This document shows positions 1 through 7,300 of a stretch of 8,558 nt of DNA, piece by piece (position 1 is the first letter of the stretch; every line of letters starts with the position of its first letter). Origin of the DNA: Euryarchaeota archaeon TMED117 (lineage in GTDB: Archaea; Thermoplasmatota; Poseidoniia; Poseidoniales; Poseidoniaceae). Made by a program: the position numbers and the translations under genes. The notes under the pieces are model-generated. The model had not been told where the DNA came from. It ran no database searches and saw only the letters and a list, made by a program, of their open reading frames with translations. The stretch lies in contig NHFS02000028.1 in the NCBI GenBank assembly GCA_002171315.2, forward strand, positions 1,710-10,267. The letters are read 5' to 3'.

Positions 1-6
1 GATACC

Positions 7-1056
7 ATGGCATCCGGCCCCGGCGATACTTCTTTGCGCAAAATCCAATCAACTGGCGGAGGTACCTTCACCCTAAGTTTACCAAAACAGTGGGTCATTA
101 AGCAACATCTGAAAACAAGAGACGCCATTAAGATCGATTGGAGGCCAAGTGGAGCGCTACGATTGACGCCTGTTGAATTCGATAATTCGACAGTCAGAAC
201 AATAATCTATGATTTAGAAAATCTTCCCCAAGAGAGTCTCTTCGACCATCTTATGGGTGCCTATATTGCAGGAGCCGATATCATAAAAGTGCGATATAAG
301 TTGCAGAATCAGAGAAATTTACGACAACAAATCCGTCGGTTTTTGAGGGCCACACGTGGCTTTGAAATGTATTCGGAAGAGGAGAATGAATTTGAATTAC
401 GTTGCCTACTTAACACTGGAGACATGCCGATTTCTTCAAGCCTCAATCGTATGTACTTGCAACTTTACAGTTCGATACGGGACATTCTAAGTGTGTTCCA
501 AGGAGAGGATCCAACGTTTCTTGATGATTTGGATGAGCGTGAAAGCGAAATTGATGCACTCCTTCACCTAATAGAGCGCCAAGTAAGACTGCTGGTTGAC
601 AATTATTCCATTGCAACCAAACTGAACATGACGCGGATTGAATCTCTTGAATCGGGTAATCTAGCGCGTTCACTTGAACGCATGATGGATCATGCAGTCT
701 TTATTGGAAAGAATGTGAAAGTTAATTTTGATAAATTAGCTCACAAAGAAAATCAATCCTCCTTGAACAAATTACCCGAATGGCAGAACTCACTCAAAGA
801 ATTGATGATCAACATACGAATAAGAGACGCTAAGCGAATTGAAGAAGCACGAACAAATCTAAAAATGATTCAAAATGAATTGAAGGAAAATGAGCGAACG
901 CTCTTCCAGAACCCGAAAAAACATGAATGGACATTGCATGAGTTGACAGTTTCAGAATCTATTCGCCGACTCTGTGCATATGCTCGAGACTTTGGAGAGT
1001 CTCTGATCAACATGAATGCGTACAAGGGAATAAGGCGAGACAGAGAAGGTGTTTAA
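7..1056 (+). CDS. phoU: AbrB/SpoVT-domain PhoU family regulator
   Basis: A 349-residue protein. Residues ~10-55 form an AbrB/SpoVT-type swapped-hairpin domain, recognisable by RKIQSTGGGTFTLSLPKQWV (11-30) followed by a short beta-rich segment. Residues ~145-240 form a PhoU helical bundle with the family's acidic and basic positions (E178, E180, D183, R191-Q192, then LERMMDHA with E224, R225, D228, H229). A second, degenerate bundle spans ~255-340; its equivalent helix reads SIRRLCAYARDFGES and lacks the first bundle's Glu-Arg pair. PhoU proteins modulate phosphate transport and signalling in the cytoplasm; in archaea the AbrB fusion suggests DNA or partner binding. No pst transporter genes are visible alongside, so the phosphate role is from family knowledge only. 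The ATG at 7 sits six bases from the window edge, and the frame is open upstream, so the true start may lie outside. Family is confident; specific role is not. Confidence 0.85.
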   Translation: MASGPGDTSLRKIQSTGGGTFTLSLPKQWVIKQHLKTRDAIKIDWRPSGALRLTPVEFDNSTVRTIIYDLENLPQESLFDHLMGAYIAGADIIKVRYKLQNQRNLRQQIRRFLRATRGFEMYSEEENEFELRCLLNTGDMPISSSLNRMYLQLYSSIRDILSVFQGEDPTFLDDLDERESEIDALLHLIERQVRLLVDNYSIATKLNMTRIESLESGNLARSLERMMDHAVFIGKNVKVNFDKLAHKENQSSLNKLPEWQNSLKELMINIRIRDAKRIEEARTNLKMIQNELKENERTLFQNPKKHEWTLHELTVSESIRRLCAYARDFGESLINMNAYKGIRRDREGV

Positions 1057-1148
1057 GAAAACACTTAATGTTTTAATTACACCTTTGTGTTGGCCTTTTC
1101 ACCTCCTCTTTGAATAGGTCGGGCGCCTACTTCTATACAGGGACAACA
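1057..1148 (+). terminator. Intergenic stretch with small hairpins and a pyrimidine tract; possible terminator
   Basis: Directly after the PhoU stop codon is a 6-bp inverted repeat, AAAACA-CTTAA-TGTTTT (1058-1074), followed by ACAC-CTTT-GTGT (1079-1090) and a pyrimidine-rich run around 1094-1111. T/C-rich tracts after weak hairpins are compatible with archaeal intrinsic termination of the PhoU transcript. The AT-rich TTTTAATTA at 1071-1079 could alternatively act as a TATA box for the small genes that follow. The sequence does not decide between these roles. Confidence 0.35.
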
Positions 1149-1307
1149 ATGGATATTGAACTAGAGACCTACGTAAACCAAACAATGGATAGACAACAGT
1201 ATAGGAGTGGAATTTTCTCCAGTTTCCTTGAGCGATATGCTCGTGCAGTTGCATACTACAGAGCTCCAGTAGATACCCGCGGAATCCCTGCACTAAAGGA
1301 GGAATAA
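1149..1307 (+). CDS. Microprotein 1 of a tandem paralogous pair (52 aa), unknown function
   Basis: I do not recognise this family. The 52-residue product starts MDIELETYVNQTMD and contains the segment YRSGI near residue 20, then an aromatic, helix-prone stretch (FLERYARAVAYYRAP) and a polar tail ending KEE. The ATG at 1149 is chosen over the TTG at 1110 because from this Met the protein aligns residue for residue with the next small gene (11 identities in the first 22 positions), while the 13 extra upstream residues align with nothing. No strong Shine-Dalgarno precedes 1149. There are no cysteines, no signal peptide and no clear membrane helix. Its last codons (AAG GAG GAA) form the Shine-Dalgarno of the following gene, three bases downstream, implying translational coupling. 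The conserved pattern shared with its neighbour is the main argument that it is a real gene. Confidence 0.6.
   Translation: MDIELETYVNQTMDRQQYRSGIFSSFLERYARAVAYYRAPVDTRGIPALKEE
1296..1303 (+). promoter_or_regulatory. Shine-Dalgarno AAGGAGGA for the second microprotein
   Basis: AAGGAGGA ends seven bases before the ATG at 1311 and lies wholly inside the last codons of the upstream small gene. It is the strongest ribosome-binding sequence in this half of the window and fixes the start of a gene that would otherwise be too short to call with confidence. Confidence 0.75.
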
Positions 1308-1310
1308 ATA

Positions 1311-1430
1311 ATGGATAAATATTTAGAAAGCTACGTTGATAACGCAATTGATAACCTCGAATACCGTAATGGGATTCGGTTCTTGCCTGGTTGGATGAGT
1401 AAGCTTCTTTCTGGCATTCGACGATCCTGA
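1311..1430 (+). CDS. Microprotein 2 of a tandem paralogous pair (39 aa), unknown function
   Basis: A 39-residue product starting MDKYLESYVDNAIDNLEYRN and ending in a short basic, amphipathic-looking tail (GWMSKLLSGIRRS). It is preceded by a textbook Shine-Dalgarno at suitable spacing. The first 22 residues match the neighbouring small gene in the pattern MD..LE[TS]YV[ND]..[MI]D...YR[SN]GI, after which the two diverge, this copy being 13 residues shorter. The nucleotide sequences are well diverged while the protein pattern is retained, which suggests an old duplication under selection rather than a recent copy. It has no cysteines or membrane segment. The alkB-like gene begins 42 bases further on, so the pair may be co-transcribed with it. 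Function is unknown; a small regulatory or membrane-associated peptide would be a guess. Confidence 0.6.
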   Translation: MDKYLESYVDNAIDNLEYRNGIRFLPGWMSKLLSGIRRS

Positions 1431-1436
1431 TTCAAC

Positions 1437-1470
1437 GGCAACAGTCTTGAATGATAGGTTTCATGTTGCC
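1437..1470 (+). promoter_or_regulatory. 7-bp inverted repeat directly before the alkB-like start codon
   Basis: GGCAACA (1437-1443) and TGTTGCC (1464-1470) are perfect inverted repeats separated by 20 bases. The right arm ends two bases before the ATG at 1473, and no Shine-Dalgarno lies between it and the start. In RNA this would be a stem next to the initiation site; in DNA it could be an operator. A regulatory role is inferred from position only. Confidence 0.35.
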
Positions 1471-1472
1471 AC

Positions 1473-2447
1473 ATGAGCAACTGGGCGCCGCATCTTATCG
1501 GCTTGGCCACTCCTCTCTCTGCAATCATCTGTTTGATGATCGGTGGTTGGTGGATGATTGTCCCCATCGTTCTTTTACTCGGAATTTATCCTTTCATGGA
1601 TACACTTGCTGGCTCTACCACGGTTCATGATATTGAAGACGAAGGAAAAGGTCACGACTTTATTGTCCATTTACATGGTCTGCTGGTGCCACTAATTGTT
1701 GCAGCGTTGCTGTATCGGGTGTGGGACGGTCTCGGTTCCATTTCCATAATCGTCCCAATTCTATGCGCAGGTCTGGCCACTGGAGCTGCAGGTGTTGTAG
1801 CCGCACATGAGCTCGGTCACAGAAAACCTAAATCGTTCAGTTGGTGGCTTGCTCGTCTCGATCTTTTCTCCGTTCTTTACCTCCATTTCACTGTTGAACA
1901 TAACCACACACATCACAAGCATTGGGCCAGAGAAGTTGATCCAACGAGTTCTCCTTGGGGCAGAAGTATCTATATTCACTTATTGAGAACAATACCTCTG
2001 CAACTAAGAAACGCCTTTAGGATACGCAAAAAAGATGCAACAATATCTGTAATCTTGGAACTTAGTTTGTTGATATCTCTTGCTGTTTGGGGGCTGGAAT
2101 ACTTTGTTGCTTTCCTCGGTCAAGCCCTCGTAGCGATCTATCTCCTTGAATTTGTGAATTACATTCAACACCATGGTTTGCTACGTGGAGAAGATGAGCG
2201 CCCTAACGCATCCCATGCTTGGGAAAGTCGAAGCCGTTGGTCAAAATATACCTTGATGAATTTGACACTGCATGCCGCTCATCATCTTCGTTCAAGTACT
2301 CCTTACGAGCGACTCAGGCCACATGATGAATCGCCCCAGTTACCTGGAGGATATTACCAAATGTTCTGGATAGCGCTGGTTCCACCACTCTTTCATCGAA
2401 TGATGAGAAAGCGTGTTGATCATTCTGGTGGTGTTGGTGGAGCATAG
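1473..2447 (+). CDS. alkB: AlkB-family membrane di-iron alkane/fatty-acyl hydroxylase
   Basis: A 324-residue polytopic membrane protein of the AlkB branch of the fatty acid desaturase/hydroxylase superfamily, which uses two irons and O2 to hydroxylate terminal carbons of alkyl chains. The histidine boxes are HELGH (112-116), EHNHTHH (142-148), an NYIQHHG box (229-235; usually HYG in AlkB) and LTLHAAHH (264-271, matching AlkB LQRHSDHH). Further AlkB hallmarks are DPTSSPWGRSIY (156-167) and PQLPGGY (288-294). Hydrophobic segments lie near 10-48, 66-82, 88-110, 190-213 and 214-230. It is shorter than typical AlkB (about 400 residues), mostly at the N terminus. The only usable start is ATG 1473, since the frame is closed by TAG at 1455. 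No rubredoxin or rubredoxin reductase is visible nearby, so the electron donor is unknown. Family assignment is strong; substrate (alkane, fatty acid or lipid chain) is open. Confidence 0.85.
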   Translation: MSNWAPHLIGLATPLSAIICLMIGGWWMIVPIVLLLGIYPFMDTLAGSTTVHDIEDEGKGHDFIVHLHGLLVPLIVAALLYRVWDGLGSISIIVPILCAGLATGAAGVVAAHELGHRKPKSFSWWLARLDLFSVLYLHFTVEHNHTHHKHWAREVDPTSSPWGRSIYIHLLRTIPLQLRNAFRIRKKDATISVILELSLLISLAVWGLEYFVAFLGQALVAIYLLEFVNYIQHHGLLRGEDERPNASHAWESRSRWSKYTLMNLTLHAAHHLRSSTPYERLRPHDESPQLPGGYYQMFWIALVPPLFHRMMRKRVDHSGGVGGA

Positions 2448-3484
2448 CCTCCATCAACCGCTTCCTGAACAATCTTCAAATCGGATTCGACCATCATTTG
2501 TACGAGTTCCTCGAACGTTGTCTTGGTTTCCCAACCCAACTTTTCCTTTGCATAACTTGGGTCTCCGATGAGGAGATCGACTTCAGCTGGACGGAAGAAT
2601 TTCGGATTTGTGCGGACACGGACCACGCCAGAATGATCTGTAGCGATTGTGTCTGCTCCTTCGCCAGACCAAGTAAGGTCCATTCCAATGTGTGAAAATG
2701 CGAGAGAAATCATATCACGAATACTGTGAGTTCGTCCTGTGGCAATGACATAATCATCAGGCTTGTCTTGTTGAAGCATCTTCCATTGCATTTCAACATA
2801 GTCACCAGCAAATCCCCAATCACGCTTCGATTCAACGTTTCCAATGTAGAGGCATTCATCGAATCCATGCTTGATTCGAGCAGCCATCATCGTCACCTTT
2901 CGTGTAACAAATTCAAGACCACGTCTTGGGCTTTCGTGGTTGAATAAGATTCCAGTACAAGCAAACATATTGTATGATTCACGATAGTTTCGAGTAATCT
3001 CAAACGCCATGACCTTTGCACATCCGTACGGAGAACGTGGATGGAACGGGGTTTCTTCGGATTGTGGAACTTCTCGAACCTTTCCGTATTGTTCGCTTGA
3101 ACCTGCTTGGTAAAATCTGCAATCTGGTGAATGCTTTCTGATTGCTTCTAGACACCGAAGCGCTCCAAGACCAGTAATGTCTGCAGTCATCATTGGAGAT
3201 CGCCAGGATTCAGGAACGAATGACATTGCACCAAGATTGTAGAATTCATCTGGTTTTACTTGATGAACTGCGTTATCAATCGAGTTCTGATCAGCAAGAT
3301 CGCCATTGAGTAAATGGAAATTATCGTTACTCATCAAGTGGTTGATGAGGTTACGGCCTAGACTTGGCTGAGAGACTCTACGCACCAGTCCATAGACGAT
3401 GTATCCCTTTTCCAGAAGTAATTCTGCTAGGTATGAACCGTCTTGGCCCGTAATTCCCGTAATGAGGGCAGTCTTCCCGCTCAT
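2420..3484 (-). CDS. gmd: GDP-mannose 4,6-dehydratase
   Basis: A full-length 354-residue extended SDR enzyme converting GDP-D-mannose to GDP-4-keto-6-deoxy-D-mannose, the branch point to GDP-fucose, GDP-rhamnose and related deoxysugars. The N-terminal NADP-binding motif is TGITGQDGSYLAE (9-21), with GDLAD (61-65) and YNLGAMSFV (82-90). The catalytic set is S129 (Thr in the E. coli enzyme), E131, Y153 and K157, in GSSEQYG and YGCAK. Gmd-specific signatures are FNHESPRRG (181-189), FVTRK (192-196), RDWGFAGDYV (221-230) and FFRPAEVDLLIGD (296-308). The ATG at 3484 gives the exact family N terminus, with AGGA a few bases upstream on this strand. The gene is transcribed away from the ABC operon and its last codons overlap the end of the alkB-like gene by 28 bases. 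Cytosolic; likely feeds surface glycan or glycoprotein synthesis, though no glycosyltransferase or epimerase-reductase is visible here. Confidence 0.95.
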   Translation of the reverse strand: MSGKTALITGITGQDGSYLAELLLEKGYIVYGLVRRVSQPSLGRNLINHLMSNDNFHLLNGDLADQNSIDNAVHQVKPDEFYNLGAMSFVPESWRSPMMTADITGLGALRCLEAIRKHSPDCRFYQAGSSEQYGKVREVPQSEETPFHPRSPYGCAKVMAFEITRNYRESYNMFACTGILFNHESPRRGLEFVTRKVTMMAARIKHGFDECLYIGNVESKRDWGFAGDYVEMQWKMLQQDKPDDYVIATGRTHSIRDMISLAFSHIGMDLTWSGEGADTIATDHSGVVRVRTNPKFFRPAEVDLLIGDPSYAKEKLGWETKTTFEELVQMMVESDLKIVQEAVDGGYAPPTPPE

Positions 3485-3545
3485 ATCGAATCCTGAACCT
3501 TTCCTCTTTTCAAGTCGTCGGAGTTATCTTCGAATCGAATATTCC

Positions 3546-3561
3546 ACATTTATACAAATGT
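3546..3561. promoter_or_regulatory. Palindromic TATA-like element between divergent genes
   Basis: ACATTTATACAAATGT has 6-bp arms (ACATTT/AAATGT) around ATAC and reads as a TATA-like box on both strands (TTTATAC on +, GTATAAAT on -). Its centre is about 68 bases from the ABC ATPase start and about 70 from the gmd start, so transcription starts ~25 bases away would give leaders of roughly 40 bases on both sides. A second TATA-like string, GTATATCA (3591-3598), lies 27 bases before the ATPase ATG and is an alternative for that gene. Purine-rich BRE elements are not convincing on either side. Confidence 0.4.
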
Positions 3562-3620
3562 AGAAAAACACAGAGGCAATCCCTAGAAGAGTATATCATC
3601 TGTATGTTCGAGGGAAATTT

Positions 3621-4328
3621 ATGCTGGTAGTTAACGATTTAACCAAAAGCTTTGGTTCAGGTTCGAACAAGTTACACGTCCTCAAAGGCGTGGATATGAG
3701 CATTACAAAAGGCGAGATGGTTGCCTTAATGGGTCCTTCAGGTTGTGGAAAATCTACATTGTTAAACATCATCGGAGGCCTCCTCTCTGCTGACAGCGGA
3801 GAAATCGATCTTGAAGGTCGTAAATACGGCAAGCAGAAACCTTCTGATGTTGTCGACATTCGCCGAAAGGGCGTTGGATGGATTTTCCAAGACTTCCATC
3901 TTGTACCTTCACTTTCAGCAAAAGACAACGTTGCTATGGCTCTCGAACTCTGTGGCTACAAAAGCGAAGAAGCTGAAGAGCGTGCAGTTGCTGCTCTGAA
4001 CGAAGTTGGACTTGGTGATCGAACACACCATATTCCAGATCAGTTGTCAGGCGGTCAACAACAACGTGTTGCAATTGCTCGAGCGATTGCAGGAAAGCGG
4101 TCTATTCTTCTTGCAGACGAACCTACTGGTAATCTTGATATTGCCAGCGGTAAAGAAATCATGGAATTGTTCAAGAGATTGTGCAGGGATGAAGAGAATC
4201 CTATGTCGATATTGATGGTTACACACGATCCAGATCTCGCAAAACAAGCCGACAGAATGTTGCTCTTACGTGAAGGTAAAACCTTTGCAAGCGACATACG
4301 AACGGCTTGGGGAATAGAGGAGGAATGA
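3621..4328 (+). CDS. ABC transporter ATP-binding protein, MacB/LolD family (first ATPase)
   Basis: A complete 235-residue nucleotide-binding subunit. Walker A is GPSGCGKST (38-46), the Q-loop glutamine is Q90 in FQDFHLVPSL, the signature is LSGGQQQR (142-149), Walker B is ILLADE (162-167) with catalytic E167, the D-loop is NLD (171-173) and the H-loop is H202 in THD. The length and the FQ-F-LVPSLSA-DNV pattern place it in the MacB/LolD/FtsE group, whose members drive FtsX-type permeases in extrusion or mechanical work at the membrane rather than in uptake. GAGGG (3610-3614) is a plausible ribosome-binding site six bases before the ATG. The permease gene starts four bases after its stop, preceded by GAGGAGG (4317-4323) inside this gene's end. 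It is likely one half of a heterodimeric ATPase pair with the gene at 7948. Substrate unknown. Confidence 0.93.
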   Translation: MLVVNDLTKSFGSGSNKLHVLKGVDMSITKGEMVALMGPSGCGKSTLLNIIGGLLSADSGEIDLEGRKYGKQKPSDVVDIRRKGVGWIFQDFHLVPSLSAKDNVAMALELCGYKSEEAEERAVAALNEVGLGDRTHHIPDQLSGGQQQRVAIARAIAGKRSILLADEPTGNLDIASGKEIMELFKRLCRDEENPMSILMVTHDPDLAKQADRMLLLREGKTFASDIRTAWGIEEE

Positions 4329-4332
4329 TTCT

Positions 4333-7300
4333 ATGTCAGAAGAAAGCGAACAAAAGAATGTCGAAATCTCTGAACCAAAAGAACACGGCCGTCTTGGTTC
4401 AATCATTCACAAAGTCAGAGAACTTCCATCCAATTACAGAATGGCATTTGTTAGTTCATGGAGAAACAAAGAGCGTGGACTTGCAGTATTTGCTGGGGTA
4501 TTCCTTGCATCCCTCGTTATTACGACTGTCCTTTCCTATGGCGTAGGATTGAGTCAAATTTTCCTTTCAACTTCACTTGAGGGCGAACCTGTCGATGCTA
4601 AAATTGAATTCGACCGTAAGCCAGCAGAAGGGACTGAAGGTTGGACGAATAATTCCACAGTGATGATGGAAGTTTGTGACGAGCTTGTTGCAGACTTCGT
4701 GGAATTCACAGACTGTGCCTTAACGTTAGGCCGGCAAGGGATTCATGGCGGTGGTTTCTTCAACGAAGATTTCATTGTTGCTCAACCGCTTGAAATGAGA
4801 TCAATGGAAGCGAGTGGGAATCCGTTATGGGGAGATATTAGCTTCAATTATCCCGAACTGGAAGATGCAGGTCCACCTATTTCAGAAATGCGTGGAATTC
4901 GATTTATGGGCCCGGGTGCCTTTGACGGTGAATTGGCAGATCGATTTGGCGCTAATATCATCGATGGTCTTGGGGAATGGCCTTCGCCAGAGGAAATGGA
5001 AGACCAACGTGGGTTGATTCTTCCATCAAACATTGTCTCGGACGCGAGAGCAAACGTTGGTGACAAAATCGACACACTTTCGTTCGTTTATGTGACTCAA
5101 ACATCAGAACTTGGTTCTGATTCCATCACCAACGAGAACTGTGCGGGAGAAATCACGAGCGAAGTAAATGGACAGACATATTGCCGAGAAGAATTTGTTG
5201 TTGAAAATTTGACCATTCTTGGCGTGTACGATCCTTGGGACTTTGGAAACCCAACGCTTCCTCCAAATCCTATCTTCGCTTCTCTTACTTCCTTATCGGA
5301 TGAACAACAACGAACTCTCATCGATAATGATCATATCTACCTCTCAATGTCTGTTAACCGCTCGTTGATTCCATCATCTTCGACGACTGAAGCAGCAGAA
5401 TGGCTTGAAGACCTTGGTATGAGAGTCGGTGACAGAGAATATGCAAACGGAACAGTCGAAGTGTTTTACTTCGATATCGTTAGTGGAACAATCACCTTCC
5501 TGCAAATCTTCCTTGGCCTTATCCAAGCGTTTGATTACATCATCATGATTCCAATTGTTGTTCTATCAATTGCAGTATTGATTTACGGTTTGGTTTTAAG
5601 TCTGGAACAACGAAGACGAGAAATCAGTATCCAGCGAGTCATAGGAGCTGATACTCAACGGTTGAGTGGAATGGTTCTGCTTGAACTATCAGTGATTGCT
5701 TTCGCAGGCTGGGTTGTCGGCTACCTGCTTGCAATGATTGCGGTACCGATTGTGCTCTCCGCAGTAGGGTTCTTGGTGTTCTCAGAACTTACAACCGAAG
5801 TCAATCCTGCTTTGTCGTTTGGAGCAACACTCTTCACTGCATTTGCCACACTTGGCGTAGCCATGCTCTTTGGCCGTAGTCGTACACGTGAATTTATTGA
5901 AATGGAAATCGATGAAGGAGTTCGAACGATTTCGGAGAAACGTCCTCCTCGACGTTGGCTCCATTGGACAATGTTTACTATCGGTATGCTGTCGTTTACC
6001 GATACTGCTCTTGAACAAAATGGTAGCGAAGACGGTCTGTATTCCAACTTCTTCCTCGAAGGACTGTTCGGAATCTTTGGCCCGTTCTTCTTGTGGATCG
6101 GCGGTGCACTTCTTCTCGCCTGGCTAGGCGCAAAAGGCCCTTACATTATGCAGTTCGTCTTTGGAAAGACTGCGTTACTGAAAGATGTCAAGCGTGGATT
6201 GAAAGGGTCAGGATCTTCTGAATCCATCAATCGACTCTCAGTCATTATGCTTCTTACGCTCTCGATTGTAACGCTAGCGGCGGTACAAGGATACACTGGG
6301 ACCCTGGTTGATGAGAGAACCGCTGATGCAAACGTAGGTTCAGAATTGCAGATGGTTATGGATGGTCCTCGAAACCAATCTCAAGTTGAAACCATTCTTA
6401 CTGAATATTATCCCGATGGAGAAATTGTTGCAATGACAGTTCCTCAAATATTACTCAGTCCTACAAGGGGTGGAGAGACATATCTGACCTATGTTCTGAT
6501 GAACAACAGCGATGAAGTCTTACGATGGAATCAGCAAGCGATTCCTGGAGATGGGTCAGATCCTTCAATTTACGGCGGTATGACCTTTTCAGCTGGCGAA
6601 GATGCAGCCTATGGTTTGGATTTGTGGGGTTCAGGACGACGAAGTAATGACGCAGAAGACATCGTTCTCTCTGCTTCAGATTCTCGCTCCGAAGTGATCA
6701 ATTTCACATACAGTGACATAGATTTTGTCCCATCGAACATCTCTGAAGAAGATAGACTCGGACTTTTATTCGCTTTCGCATCAGTCCTAGATACCGACTT
6801 GAGTGATACTGATTTGTCAAATGAAAACTTTGCCTATCGTGACTTTGGTCGAACGAATTTCATTGGCGCAGATCTAAGCGGTGCAAACTTCTCAGGTGCG
6901 AACCTAAGCGAATCAATATTTATCGATACAGACATTACAGGTACAAATTTCTCAGAAGCCAACCTCGAAGGAGCAATTTTCTTTTCTCTTGCATCGCTAA
7001 TAACTGCAGAAGACCCAGAACAGCCTACATTGGATGAAATTATTGAGCGTGTAGGGCGTTATGATCTCAACGTTACTGAAAGCATTGAAGGTATGATTTG
7101 TCCGAATGGAGAAACAGCCCCGGACGAAGCGTGTACGACATTCTCTGAATTATCTGACTTCCCAGAATTAATCCAACCATTTTTCTTCATGCAATCGATG
7201 GACGTCGTCATTACTCCATTCCAAGAAGAATTGAGATACATTGGAGTACATACATTCATTCCTGGCGTTCCGAGCGGTGCTATGGGTTCCTCTCTGATCA

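Noticed and set aside
1110..1148. Upstream TTG extension of the first microprotein
   Set aside because: The 13 extra residues have no counterpart in the paralogue, TTG is a weaker start, and homology begins exactly at the ATG at 1149.
1331..1567. 78-codon minus-strand open frame across the second microprotein and the alkB start
   Set aside because: It is antisense to two better-supported genes and its translation shows no domain or conserved pattern; the same goes for the 82-codon minus frame at 1099-1347.
3485..3540. ATCGAAT direct repeat (3485-3491 and 3534-3540) near the gmd start as a possible operator
   Set aside because: Seven bases repeated twice in a short AT-rich region is close to chance, with no symmetry or regular spacing to support protein binding.
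3596..3928. 110-codon minus-strand open frame opposite the first ATPase
   Set aside because: It is an antisense shadow of the conserved Walker A region, with similar shadows opposite the second ATPase (7995-8183); no protein-family features.
5721..6047. 108-codon minus-strand open frame inside the permease
   Set aside because: The forward frame encodes clear FtsX membrane helices; the reverse product is serine-rich shadow sequence without motifs.
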